Shown in pieces: positions 33,223-45,695 of a stretch of 64,000 nucleotides of DNA (the stretch's first letter is position 1; the number at the start of each line of letters is the position of its first letter). The stretch lies in the NCBI GenBank assembly GCA_039619475.1, contig CM077116.1:373684794-373748793 (forward strand), read 5' to 3'. The notes beneath the pieces are model-generated. The model had not been told where the DNA came from. It made no database searches and was given only the letters and a program-made list of their open reading frames with translations. The position numbers and the translations under genes were made by a program. This DNA comes from Icerya purchasi. Its lineage: Eukaryota > Arthropoda > Insecta > Hemiptera > Monophlebidae.

Positions 33223-35069
33223 AGAATTATAAGTTAAACTTTTTTGCCAGGCTTACGAATAATACGTTATCTTGTTGCGTTAACGAAATACTATTTTCCA
33301 TTTTTCCACCTTTTTTGTTTGCGCCAGATCGGGTTCAATTTTTTAGGATGTGAACTGATAGAAGTCGACCAAGGAGTTTTGAGTGCTGTTTTGAGTATGT
33401 ATATGTATGTACATATCTGTCCGTTTCCAGTTTATTTGTTAATTATTATCTAATAAAAAATATTTATTTCAGTTGTTTGATAAATCGACCGTATTCTATC
33501 GCGCTTTTCGTACCGGCTGTTTCGATGTTAATTTAGCGTTTTAAGTTAACAGTATAAATGATTTATAAGAAACTAGATTATGTTAAATTATCATAAAGAA
33601 ATATCTGTTGCTGTACAAAGTAATTGTATAACTATACTCAGACGGATTATTAAAATAACGTGAATGCCATGTATTTTGCGTGTTTCTGTAATTAGTGTTC
33701 GCGCGTTATACATATTAAAAGGTTATTATATAATCCATCGAACAAATATTTCGTTTTAAAATGAATATGCAATATTTTAAAGACTAATATTTGTCCATAT
33801 TGAATTTGAAAAGTTGTTGATAAAAAAATTTATATTACCGAACTACTAATATATATCAGTGTGATAGTCTACTACTAGTTTAAGTGTTCGAATGTTATCG
33901 GTGATAGTTCTAGATGTGTTTCTTAGCGACAGTAAAAACAGAAACATTATTTAAAGAATAAAATAATATACAAAAATTGATTGTTTAATATCAGATCAAA
34001 AAAAGTAGGTCTTTCGGGAAAAGTGTTTTAGTCTATGAATTATTGGGCCATGTTGAAAGAGAGGTGAACTGTAATAGTTTTAATAGTCAAAATCTGTTGT
34101 AAAAAAACATCAGCACAAGCACATTGAACCGCCGAATCGTGTTATGTTTTAACCAATTTTATTTATTCTTCACACTCCAAAAAAAATTTATTGCATTCGT
34201 ACGAGAAGTGCAGTAAAATCCATTTTAATAACAGAATTTCCATCTTCACATCACCTACTTTTGTTCCTCCTTTTCTAATTTTTTATTTTAAAAAAAAAGC
34301 ATCAAAAAGGTTACAAATTTTCTTAACCTTAGTGTAAAATGGCAGTTATTAATATGTATCTATATATGTACGGCGTCACATATTAAGCATGTCGCATTTT
34401 TGTATCACATATTTTACTAACTACAGGCCACCCTAAAAATGTATGTTAAAAAATAAGTATTTTGGATTTATTAAAAAGTAGAAAAAATTAATTCCAGAAG
34501 AAATACGCTTATTTACAATTTGCATGGTAATTAGTAATTATTATGCTGTTAACTGATGTTCGATAATATCTATAAGTTCGTTAACTAACGGTTTGGGATA
34601 GTTTTTTAATGTGATAATTGTTTTTGATTTATTTTTTATTTGCTAATTCACCACAGCGTCACATATCCTTCTTCTTGTCGCTTGTTCGTGTGGTTCATTT
34701 TTGCATCACGTATGTTACTAACTAGACCGCCTTAAGTACTTGTTGTATTAAAGAAAAAAAAGATATATATTAATGCTTTTTTTTTTTTTGTTTTTGTATT
34801 ATTTTTTAATAAAAGCCACTTTTTGCTGCAGAAATTCTGGAACAAATGTTAAGAAAAAACAATACGAAAAACTGTTATGAAATATGTAACTGAAGTTATA
34901 ATGGAAATTGTTAGGCAAACATTAAATTATTTGTGTTTAAGAATGACGTAGTCAATTAAAATTTACTCTTGTATAAGTAATATAGAAGACTGAAAGTCTA
35001 GGGAGTGTCCCTATAGCAAAGTCCGAAGGAACACTCTATGTATATATATATATGTATACACGCACACAA

Positions 35070-35122
<53 letters not shown>

Positions 35123-35340
35123 ATAATAATAAATTCGTTTTTATAAACAGCTCGCTTGGAGAAACCTTTGCAGTTCCTCCAGAACGTGGGGTAAACCTTA
35201 TAAAATTTTAACGAGATCGACTTCTTTTCAATTTCCCGATTTAATTGCTAATAATATATTGATTACTACTAACAAAGATAAAATGAATTTGTTAATTAAC
35301 AAAAACTCGATCTCTGTGTAAACTGAACGATAATAATAAG
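33223..35340 (+). other. SNW1 3' UTR and following spacer
   Basis: Directly after the TAG lies untranslated sequence with a poly(A) signal at 33452. Beyond that the DNA is AT-rich and featureless apart from a mixed TA/CA microsatellite at about 35040-35130. No further gene is seen. Confidence 0.7.
33452..33457 (+). terminator. Candidate poly(A) signal AATAAA for SNW1
   Basis: AATAAA about 230 nt after the stop codon, the first canonical hexamer downstream of the coding region. The cleavage site is not determined. Confidence 0.6.
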
Positions 35341-35359
35341 TGTGTCCGGTATTCTGTCA

Positions 35360-35640
35360 CGTACGTTGAACTTACAAATATAATTACAAATCTAAACAAT
35401 AAGAAATGCCCATCTGAAGATGGCATCACAAATAAGATTATTAAAATAGTTTTCTACTATCTAAGTTTACTACTACTACTTTAGAACGAGCTGTTAGAAT
35501 TTCAAAAGTTGGAAATGTGCAAACATAATTGTGTTAAATAAACGGAATAAAGATTTCAGCAAAATTAATGGTTACAGACCTATTTGTTTATTGAATAGGT
35601 TAAGTAAAATTTATGAAAAAATTATACTTTGATTTTTTAA
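35360..35640 (+). pseudogene. LINE reverse transcriptase fragment
   Basis: Encodes LNNKKCPSEDGITNKIIKIV and, after decay, INGYRPICLLNRLSKIYEKI. These correspond to the KKAPGPDGI and YRPISLL blocks that open the reverse-transcriptase domain of Jockey/CR1-like elements. Stops and a gap lie between. It ends where an opposed LINE fragment begins. Confidence 0.75.
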
Positions 35641-35799
35641 CCTATGAAATTGAGAAATCGGCATTATTTTAAGTAGGCAATTAATTAGTAATATTAATTC
35701 TAACTGTAGAAAATTTCTCATAGACGTAACATCTTACATAACTACATCTAATATTTCTTTACCAGTTTTAGCACGTTATTGCCAATAGAGTTATATATT

Positions 35800-38440
35800 A
35801 AACAAATATCTCTTATGTTTAAAAGTAAAGTAACTCAATATGGCAAACTAATAAACAGCGCTGAAGATATACGTGGATGGATGGTGGCTACTAGATTGTT
35901 TATCGCAATAATGAACAATGTAGCATTACGGATGGAGCCTTGTGGAACGCCATTGTCTAACGTTTTTTCCAATGAAAGTATTGAGCCGATGCGAACGCGA
36001 AAGATATATGAGATAATAAAAAGTTCTTGATGAAACGCATTTTATTTCCTCGGAATCCCCATTTGTATAGTATGATAAGAGATTTTTCTTTCCATATTTT
36101 GTCGAATGCCTTTGTTATATCAAAAAATACCGCAAGTGTGTTCATTCGTTTGTTGAAATTTTTTAAAGTTCCTGACCGTAGGTAGAATAAATGATCTAGG
36201 GTTGAACGCGATGGACGGAAACCACACTGTGTTGTTGATATAAGATTTCTGTTTTCTAATTTCCATAGTAATCGTCTATTTACTATTTTTTCTTTACATA
36301 ATATGGGGATGTCAGTGAAATCGGTCGATAGTTGTCTAGTTTCAGTGGGTTTTTATTTGCTTTATGTATGGGTACTATAATAGCTTCTTTCCATTGCTGA
36401 GGAAAAGATTGATTAGTCCATATGTGGTTGTATATCAGCGTGAGTTTGTTAATTATTGATTCTGGGGCGTGTTTCAAGAACGGAATGAGAAATCTATCGG
36501 CGTCGCAAGCAAGATATTATAGTCTTCCGGATGGCATTTTGGATTTCATGTAAACTTATGGGTACGTTATATGTTTCTAAATTTGATGAACAGAGGTCAA
36601 GTTGTTCGTTCGCTAAACGTTGTTCGTTTACTAGTGATGTGGGTGTTAATTGATTATTATTAAATATATTTTCAAAAAACGATGCGAATTCTGCAATTTG
36701 TCCTGGGTCTGTATATAACTGATTATTTCTTGAAATCGCCGTAGGGATTGGTAGGTCATTTCCAGCGCTCGTATTTTCTTCCATAACTGATGTGAATCGG
36801 TGTTTTGTAGGTTAGTGTTGAAATGTATTCGTTCCAAGATCTCCTTTTTTCTTGTTTTAGTATCTATCTTGTTGTTGCTCGATCGTGTTGAAAAGCAGTA
36901 TAGTTTTCCAGTGTAGGGAATCTTTTCAGAAATTTAATCTCTCTTCTTTCCCTTATTGTTCGTGAGCACTTTTCTGACCACCTCGGTACTAGGACTTTGT
37001 TTGTGGATAACGGCCTGTTTCTCGGGATTGATTTTTCGGAACATTTTAGGATTCCGTTAGTAAATGAGCGAACCATTGTATCCGTGTTACTGTCATCAAT
37101 GTCGGCCTCGGTCTGACATAACTGCTGAAACATTCCCCAATTTGCTTTTTTGAAATTCAGGGCTGACCTTCTTATATGTGAGGTCATGTTTGCTTTCATG
37201 TTTATAATTTGTGGAAAGTGATCACTGCCGCCCATGTTTTCATGATGATGAATCTGAATTAGATGAGCAATCTGACTAGGGCTTAAAGTAAAATTAACCG
37301 TGCTCCGCGTTCTTTACGTGGTACTAGAATGCGTAGGTTCGCTTGTATTATGAACGGAAAGGTTATATTTCTCTATTATGCGCGAGTTAATAATTTTCCT
37401 CTACTAACAGTTTTGTTGCTACCTGGAATCTAATCATGCGAATTGAAGTCACCGTATGAACAGTGTAGGGAGATTATTATTGATGTGTAGGTACTTTCTT
37501 CTATTTTTGTGTACTGTGGAATACAGAGATAATAGTACATATTGAGACGGGTGGTGATATTAATGCCGACTGCTAGCGTTTGAATGTGATCAATGTTGAG
37601 TTTTATTTCTGTGTAGGTAATATCTTTCCGTATGGCTATAAAAACGCCGCCATGTGCTTTTGGTTGAACATTTAAACTTTTACATATATTATATGAAGGT
37701 AAAGATAATGTTTGATGCGGCTGAAGATGTGATTCGTGTATACATATAATAGATGGATTAAATGTAGCTATTAATACTTCGAGTACTTCGAGATGCCTGA
37801 AAACCCCATTACAGTTCCAGCTTATTATTTTTGTATCTCGTTGAGCAGCATTCATTATTCTGGTTAATCTTCTTGTCGGGAGGAAGGATAGTCAAAAATT
37901 TCTTTGTTCGTGTTATTACATTTTTGTAATTTTTTTTGATTATTTTGGTAAATCTTGCTTTTATATACTTTTTTGTTCAAGTGACGGTTTACTTTAGTAT
38001 GGTAACTAATTCGGACACATTTATGTCCAATATTTGTGCCACTTGGGACGGATTTAATGACTGTTTCGTTCCTTCGAGAAACTGAATGAATTTATCGAAT
38101 GACAGTTCATTTCCGTCGGAAGTTGTAGAGAAGTATTTTTGCAGCGAAGAAAATTTTGCTGATATATTGTTGACGCGGTTGCTGAGATGTCAGCGGTTTT
38201 TATATTCAAACGAGGCAATGGCGGTATTTTAAAGTGATTTATTTATGATTCTGAATCCGATGAGGAGCTTAATAGGTCATCTGTTTCCATTTTTTCTTTA
38301 CTTTGATCAAGCATAGTGGACGTTTGTTGCGATGGAGTTGTAGTTTTCTTTTTTCGTCTCCTTTTTTTGCTGTTTCGGTTTATCTACTATTAAATACTTG
38401 CCCTTCTTAAACCTCTCGTACATCTTTCTAAGACGGGTGC
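35800..38440 (-). mobile_element. Jockey/I-type LINE, decayed, 3' truncated
   Basis: Read on the minus strand: an ORF1 tail (38390 to 37989) with a Ser/Lys-rich linker and FDKFIQFLEGTKQSLNPSQV...LVTILK; then ORF2 from 37855. ORF2 starts with an endonuclease domain (KIISWNCNGVFRHL, IICIHESHLQ, GDFNSH, GGSDHFP), continues through a linker, and reaches the reverse transcriptase (LDNYRPISLTSP near 36320, STLDHLFYL, VFFDITKAFDKIW near 36110, NGVPQGSIRNATLF near 35930). The YxDD catalytic motif, thumb and 3' end are missing. Several frameshifts and stops show it is dead. The 5' end lies near or beyond 38440. Confidence 0.88.
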
Positions 38441-41028
38441 CGCGTGCAGGCAGATGCCGGAGTAGGAGAAGAGAGGCTATGAAGTCTGTTGGCAGACTTT
38501 ATATTGTATCTCGTACTCCGTGTGGTTGATACGAGACGTAATCGACTTAACAGAAATTACGTGAAAACGCTTTTTGTTAAGGAAAGGATATCTTTAATTT
38601 AAAGGCGTATGCGTTTTAGTTCGGTATTAATGAAAAAAAGGGATTTTATTTGAAATGTTGATTATAAGAAGTGCTGCATATACAATGGAATACCGATATG
38701 TCATAATCTTATTATGGCTGTTTAAAGATATTTTTGTTCGAACGAACTGTAATAGAATTGGTTGCATTTGTTAATTTTCAATTTTGTAATCATTTTAAAT
38801 TTTGAACATTTTTAAACATGAACAATAGTAGAAGAGATACATTTGTGTTAAACAATAATAGAGCTATAATAACAGTAATAAAAATAAAGCTATATACATT
38901 AGCGGGTGATTAAAAGCAGCGGTGAATACCTTTAAAGTGAGGAGTTTTTATTTTTCTTATTTTAAAATAATGCGTGAAATACAATGCTGAATATAAGCTA
39001 CACGTTTTAAATATGTGTTGTTAAATTATAAAAATAAATAAAAACCTACAATATATCCGTTTTGGATTTTTCAAAACTTTTTTTATGTACAACAGTGGGA
39101 TGCGATTTTTTTGCCTCCTAATACGTTTACATCTGGTCGTCCTTAAATATTTTGGTTGGACTGTAATTTTTCTTAAAGTCGCTCCCCTAGATAATTTTAT
39201 AACAGAACTTTGATCTGTTAGCATAACGTTTACACTTGAGGGAAGTTTGTTAAAAAATATTGGTTTTTGAACTAGCATTCATTTTTTAGATGAAACATAC
39301 GGTTGAATCGGCGTGTAAACGATTCTTAATTGTAGTTGATCTGACATGATTTAAAAAATTTTCATTCGGAAAAGTAATCCTATCAACGGGTGCCAACCAA
39401 GTAGGGGAGCGAAATTTTTAATGCGACTGATTATAGCCAAATTTCGCTACCAGATGTAACTCTTTATATGTTGATAGTTTTTCGTAGTTAGTAGTATTTT
39501 TTTTTTATTTCTGGCGAACACGGTCTGATAATTTATTGAAGAATATCTGTCCATTTTTAGCTTTATGATTTATTTCATCGCCGAACATAATTGATCCGGC
39601 GTCTGTTCAGTTAAGGATGTGATTACAGCCTTACTATCAGAAGCGGATAATCGGGAGCTATGCTCTTTGATTTTGCATTAAGCGTGATTTTTGTAAATTC
39701 GTAGCAATGCTGCGCAGCACGACGTAATCGTTAGCAATAGTGCAGATTCTGTGTTTCGAATGTGCTTACATACTTTTAACTCGATCACTGTTATATGTAT
39801 ATAATATATTTCTCGAATTCTGGCTCCTTTAATGGAGAGCCGAAAAGTATGACTGCAAGCATTATAACGGAGAAGAATTTTGATGAGACCAAATCACTGG
39901 CCTCTTATTCTGAAACGCAGTTGTCCCGTTAAAAACACCGGACGTATATCCAATGCCTAGAGCGAAATACTTTTTTCACTTTATCAAGTAACAGTTTAAC
40001 CGTTTAGCAGAAGTCTCCTGTACTTTGATAGTTTCTCTGAGTGTGCGGTGATCTTCCGGCAAACTAATCGTCTTTGAAGAACTTGCCAAAAATTTTGCTA
40101 AAAGTTGTTATTAGAACGTGGCGTGGTAATTTCCGTATATTTCGTCGCCATTTTTTACCGGCAGCTATGTACATTTTGAAGGGATTAATTCCTTTTTCTT
40201 GAAGGACCGTACGTATTGGGGCAAAATAAAGTAGACCTAATTTTCGCAACTAAGCAATTACTTAAAGCAACTAATCTAGTATGACTTTCATTGCTTTAAA
40301 TTAAGTGTTTGATACAATAAATCGTATTTGATAATTTACTCCTAACTGACGATTTGGTAATTCGCGGAAATATCTTTTTTCACCTGTTTTTTTACTTGAG
40401 TTTGTCCTTTAGCAAGTTGTCGTTTGTTATGGTATTTCGAAGTATCCTTAACGGTTCTGTAGAAGGAAAAATAATTTTTTTCTTGGGTTAACTTTTTCGC
40501 TTTCCTTTTTTTTTGTTCTTCAACTACTAATTATTCTCTAGTCGCATTTCATAATTCACCCGCGAAAAGTGTAAAACTGAGTGCGTGAAATGTTCAGGTT
40601 TTTTCTAACAAGAATGTTACATCCTACCAGCGATTGATCCACCATCTCGCTAGTTCAGTTATTTTTACCGGGATTCTATGTGTACGACAAATTCAAAGGG
40701 AATCCGAATACAACGTGTCTGTACTGCGATGTAAGCAGATGTGAACAGTATGTGTAAAATCACTGTGTTTTATTTAATGACCAATGCAATCACCATTTAA
40801 TGATCGTAATATTTTCGTAATTTTTCATCTTTCTCAGTCTCATGTGCGTTCCGGTTAGTAGATTATTGACGGATCTGCATTCTATCCAAGTTAGACAGGT
40901 GTCTACTGTAGGAGCAGACTGCCACTATAACCGTCGAAATTATTTTCTTATATCTGTCTTCTACAGCCACGGGCGCATAACGATTCGAACTTTACAATTC
41001 TGTGATATAGTTTTTAATTACGAGAACA
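38440..41028. other. No recognised gene
   Basis: AT-rich with scattered short open frames on both strands (for example 39021-39278 and 40064-40249, minus). None shows a family motif or splice structure I can support. Confidence 0.6.
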
Positions 41029-41091
<63 letters not shown>

Positions 41092-41112
41092 TATCATTAT
41101 TATCATTATTAA
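41029..41112. repeat. (ATT)n / (ATC)n trinucleotide microsatellite
   Basis: About 28 triplets, mostly ATT with ATC interruptions toward the right end. Confidence 0.97.
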
Positions 41113-41650
41113 TTTTTGTTTAGCGACTTTGGTTGTCTTTGGACCGCGAATTATAATGCATCATGTCATTCCTTGGCCGTTCCTTCCTTAGGTTGCATTA
41201 TTTCTTCCGGGTATTTGAATTTCCGTACTTTTCCATACTTTGTTTTCATCCAGTTTGGGGAATGCTCTAGATCGGTCATGTATTTGGATTTGTCAAATGA
41301 TATCTTCAAATCTACTTTTTCTGTCGTCTCTTTTAAGTTGTTTATATGCATCACCGCATCATCAAAATTGTCCGCCAGTAACGCCTGGTCATCAGAAAAG
41401 GCTAAAGAGTCCAAGTCCAAATCTCTGCTAACTCCCGATCGTAATTAGTTTTATGCCATCTTTCTGGTTCATTTTCCACCATTCTCTAATCACATTTTCG
41501 AGAGTGTGCAGTTAAAATGTAGCAGAGACAGCCTCCGTCTCCCTGTCTTACTCCAGCTTTAATCATGAACAAATTGGACATTTCTCCGGCGAATTTTACT
41601 TTCGATTCTGTGTTCGTTGGAGTCTGCTTAATTATGATTATTGTTCTATT
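41113..41650 (-). pseudogene. LINE reverse transcriptase fragment
   Basis: Minus-strand reading gives SNLFMIKAGVRQGDGGC (the GVRQGD block), NVIREWWKMN, then LDSLAFSDDQALLADNFDDA and INNLKETTEKVDLKISFDKSK and KTKYGKVRKFKY. FSDD replaces the FADD catalytic motif. The style matches endonuclease-reverse transcriptases of RTE-like elements. Truncated at both ends and frameshifted once. Confidence 0.85.
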
Positions 41651-41987
41651 ATCTACAACTTATTATTAATATTTTATTTACTCTTTTATTATCGTCTTTC
41701 TTGCTATCTTGTGCATACAAACAAGCAGAACTAGAGCACATTGCTTGAATCTCCCACTTATTTGATTGTCGTAAGTTACACGTTATTGCGAATATCTATT
41801 GCTCATTTCTGCTCTTGCGTGCTTATTTCTTTAACTTAATAAATTTTAGGAGAGTGCGGTCCTAAACTACTTATTAATTTTGTTTGAGTGTCACAGAATA
41901 GATGAAGATGCGCGCTATTTGTATTAAAAATTGAGCGTTTTTACGAAAAAGTGAGGTATTTTGCATTAAAACGCCTGTTTTCTACCT

Positions 41988-42593
41988 AAAATGAGCAGGC
42001 CTGGATTTAGGAGAAGGTTAGAGGGGGCTGCAGCCCCGGGCTCTGCCTTATAAAGGGGCCCCCAAGAGGCTCCCAGCTCTGAAATGGATAGTTAAACGTG
42101 CAATAATAGATGTTTTTCCAAACATTTATATTGCATATAGAAAATTTGTAACTATACCGATTATAAACTGTGAAGCGGAAAGATCTTTTCCGATATTAAA
42201 AATAATAAAAAAGATGTGATCAGCTATGCTAGATGATGGATTATCGGTATTATCAAGATTAATGATCAAAATAGGTTTTCTCCGTTCAGTAAGATTTTAA
42301 CGATATCATACAAGAATTTGCAGAAAAAAACGAGACAAAAATTCATTTTTTAAAATTATATATATGTATTTTTTTTTGGCATCGAAAATTCTACCCATTG
42401 TCTATATGGTATTTAGTTTTGTTTATATTAATAATTATATGTTAATTCGTGAATTCAAAACAATATAATTAAATTAAATTAAAGAAAACTTATTTATTCT
42501 ATAAAACTGATAATTTTGTCACTTCCGAAAAGGGTCTCTTATATTTTCGTAGCCCCGGACCTATCATACACTTAATCCGGGCCTGAAAATGAG
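41988..42593 (+). mobile_element. hAT transposon derivative with 8-bp target duplication
   Basis: The element spans 41996-42585, with terminal inverted repeats CAGGCCTGGATTTAG at the left and, as reverse complement of the right end, CAGGCCCGGATTAAG. It is flanked by the perfect 8-bp duplication AAAATGAG (41988-41995 and 42586-42593). Inside, about 42111-42214 encodes PNIYIAYRKFVTIPIINCEA and ERSFPILKIIKK, the hAT C-terminal dimerisation motif. The rest of the transposase is deleted, so it is a non-autonomous derivative. Confidence 0.92.
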
Positions 42594-43557
42594 TGGCATT
42601 TGTAGTAAAAACTAAGTGTGTTTTTACTCAAAAATGTTGCATTTTACCAAAAAACGTGAGATTTTGCAGTAAAATCAAATAAATGTTACTCCTCACCCCG
42701 TCCCACCCATCTGAAAATGTATTTTGCAGCGAAATTGATGTTTTCTAATTGAAATGGGAATGTTTGTATTTACCCCATTTTTTATACCTCCTCTACTTTT
42801 CTAAAGATTTGAAATGTACATTATTTAACTATTCTTTTGAACTTCGACTTTCACAATACAATATCGTGTCCCTTAATTTTTATCCCCTTTCTGCACATCA
42901 TCAGTTTTCTTCATTTTAATCTGTTACCGAACTTTAATATACATTATTACATCCGGTACAATTTGAATAGTTACGTTAAAATCAGCAATCAACTTTGCAT
43001 CGAGACATTTGCGTTAACATTTTTCTCAACATGCATATGTGTTAATCTTATGCAATGAATTATGGTAAGGCAGCTTCTTGCAACATGTATTCGTTGTGCT
43101 ATGAACGATTAAATGCACACTTAGTGTCGGAAAGGAGAGATAACTCAATGTTATTTTAACATCGAACAAGGCATCTCAAAGTACTATATTTCAGCCAAAA
43201 AAGCGCACAATGTTTACCCAAATTACACCGGTCCAGGTAGACCTTTGTTTTGAATGGATTTCCATAATGTACATGAATAGAAGCATAATCAGCAAATATG
43301 AAAACCACGTAGTGCTTACGTGTTTACTCGTGTCCGGTTGCGTATTATATCAACGAATAAGAAAGAAACCTATTAAGGGCTGTTCTTACTTTATTTGTAT
43401 ATACGTTAAGCGAGTAAGCTGGACAAAATACGACTGGCGCATCTATATTTTCCGAAATATTTATGTATGACAACACCAAAAGGCACAACTGAGCAGTAAT
43501 GGAAACATCTCAGTAGCAAAGATGCTACCGGCGATTGTCTGTCTGCGTGGTTTAGTA

Positions 43558-43764
43558 CTAAAACTGGTTCCCATCCATGATGATCCTTCTCCAGTATTCC
43601 CGGTTTTCTGCAGCTCTTTTTAAATCCGCGTAACTGCCGAGCCCTGTATTTTGTAGTAACGTCGCGATCAGCGAATTTCGTGGCCTTTCGCGTCCTCGTC
43701 TACCACGTATTTTGCTTTCCAGCACGACTCGGAGTAATCCGTCATGCCGTAAGACATGACCCAT
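43558..43764 (-). pseudogene. LINE C-terminal fragment
   Basis: Encodes MGHVLRHDGLLRVVLESKIR, GRRGRERPRNSLIAT and SYADLKRAAENREYWRRI, the characteristic C-terminus of insect endonuclease-reverse transcriptases (GHVLRHDGLL..GKRGRGRP..LK..AEDR..WR). Only the last 68 codons remain. Confidence 0.88.
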
Positions 43765-43879
43765 CCAATTTGATTAGAACATAAAATACCATACTTCTGG
43801 ACAACACTCCAGTAATAAATAGTATATTCAACAATAATTATATGCTATAGATCTTAGAAAGAGCGTGGACTCAGTCAAA

Positions 43880-44250
43880 ATTTGATTAAGGTATAGAACA
43901 CTCTCCTTTATGCAGCTGAAACATAGTGCACAAAGAACAAGAGAAACTGGAGTCTTTAAGATACGGATGCGACGCAGGTTGCAACGCGTCGCGTGGACTG
44001 AAAAGAAAGTGATAAAGTAGTGCTGAGGGAGACAAAAGAAGAATACGCGAAATACTGAAAATGATGGAACACGGGAGAAATAAAATAATGGATCCGCTTA
44101 ATACAGATACTCAGATTGAACGGCGACAATGGAATGCGCCCGGCATAAAAGGAGCGTGGGGTAGGTTAAGAAAAAAAATACTTACAACTAGATGCAATGG
44201 AGGGGTCAATACTATAGACAGAGTTTAAGATGACGACTCTTCAAAGGTCA
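43880..44250 (+). pseudogene. LINE C-terminal region, decayed
   Basis: With frameshifts the plus strand reads TLLYAAET, KLESL, FKIRMRRRLQRVAWTEKKVI and VLRETKEEY. This is the LLYGAETW..K..AFEMW..RRMLRISWTEKV.NEEVL region that precedes GHVLRH in the same class of retroelement. It lies opposite in strand to the fragment just to its left. Confidence 0.65.
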
Positions 44251-44730
44251 ATATTATGACACTTACCAGCTAAACGGTCGAAGGAGTGGAAGAGAAGAGG
44301 TGCCATAGTCGCTATGAGTGTGACTATTTTTCGTGTTGGTAAATGTTTGATTAATATGGCCGGCATTATTCTTGAAATTAGAAAAAAGCAGGATAAAAAG
44401 ATGAATCATATAAAGAACAATAAGAATTGGCGATTCAAAAGACGAAAACGGATTATAATTTAACTATATGTTTTTACGTGTTTGTTTACTTTTTTTTTTT
44501 CGGAATAAAATTTTGATTTTATTAACAATTTAGACGCCATTTGGTAGTCATGCGGCAGATAAATTCTGTGAGCTGTTTCACGTCTACATAATTATGAAAT
44601 TAGTTTATTTCGGTAACTATTACAGTGTAGAAATGTGACTAATAATGAAGCGTTTTAGAAATGTAAGAAACGAAGGGGAGAATTTTTATTTAATGAAAAC
44701 TAAGTTAAATTATGTTTTAAGTGTAAATAG

Positions 44731-44862
44731 GGAGACACAAAGCCCGAATCAAAATTTAACTGACGGCTCTTTTCCTTTTTGTTGTTTTTGGGTGTAGGTC
44801 TTTAGCTGACGTGCCCAAAGGAGGGATCTAAAAAAAAAAAAAAAAAAAAGGAGATGCAAAGC
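44731..44862 (+). mobile_element. Short 5'-truncated retroelement insertion with poly(A)
   Basis: About 85 nt of sequence ends in GTGCCCAAAGGAGGGATCT followed by about 20 A. It is flanked by GGAGACACAAAGC (44731-44743) and GGAGATGCAAAGC (44850-44862), a 13-bp duplication with two mismatches. The segment GGGTGTAGGTCTTTAGCTGA resembles the 3' UTR of the LINE near 30830. Confidence 0.65.
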
Positions 44863-45344
44863 GTGAAAAAATATTACAGTTTCCGCTGCTGATATATTGT
44901 TTGATATCAAACTGATAACCAAAAAAAAAGCAATCGTCATTTTTTTGTCTTGTTTTTACGGGGTTAATAGTTCCCTCTAATAATGTTTAATATCTTTGTT
45001 GTTAAATTTTTACGAGTCATTTTAGTTCCGTTCTATTTAACGTGTTTTAAGTGTAATTCTCGATGAAGCTAATGGTGGGAACATATTGTTAAGGAGCTAT
45101 CGGTAAAAAGTATCTTCAAATGTTCTGCCCATTTAAAACAATAAAATCGAAATTTCTATTACATGAGGTTCGGGAAAACTATGGAAATGTAAAATTTTCA
45201 CTTAAAAAGGATGCCGTAAAGAGAAAATAAATAAGATTATATACAAATTGGAGTAGTAGGCTTCGATGTTGCGATTGGTACGAATTTTTGTTTAAACATT
45301 TAATGTATTACGAGAGATGAACGGTACAACAGATAAATATCAAG

Positions 45345-45350
45345 TTTATT
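45345..45350 (-). terminator. Candidate poly(A) signal for the cuticular-type gene
   Basis: TTTATT on the plus strand (AATAAA on the coding strand), about 75 nt beyond the stop codon. Confidence 0.6.
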
Positions 45351-45422
45351 AAATACGTGTAACATCTATAATGAAGTATGTGTGTGTTGATGCAATTTTT
45401 GTATCGATATACTAAAAAGTAT

Positions 45423-45695
45423 TTAATAAATCCGGACTAGCGGAGCGGAGCTGTAGGCGTAAATGGGCCCAGTGATCGGTTCTACGTCTTGATACTTAAC
45501 GTTGGCGACGAACGATGAAGCCGGCTTGACCTGACCTTTCTGAGTTGCTTCTTGTAATCTTTCCAGGCTATCTTGTAACGGCATTGTGGCATATGTCACA
45601 CGCTGAAGTCTTCCGTCCGGTAGTAAGACGTAGTAAGTGCCGCTGTCGGAAGCCTGCAATTGGCCGGAAACTTTGTTTACAGTTTCGGACTCAGT
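45423..45695 (-). CDS. Cuticular-type gene, last exon
   Basis: Ninety codons plus stop. The acceptor CATCTTTCAG (plus coordinates 45696-45705) sets phase 0 at Thr-Glu-Ser-Glu; the in-frame ATG further upstream is intronic. It carries the SGQLQASDSGTYYVLLPDG motif and ends LVRIY. Confidence 0.85.
   Translation of the reverse strand, partial: TESETVNKVSGQLQASDSGTYYVLLPDGRLQRVTYATMPLQDSLERLQEATQKGQVKPASSFVANVKYQDVEPITGPIYAYSSAPLVRIY

Noticed and set aside
35040..35135. TA/CA repeat considered as a telomere-like or CRISPR-like repeat
   Set aside because: Simple dinucleotide microsatellite without spacers or unit structure.
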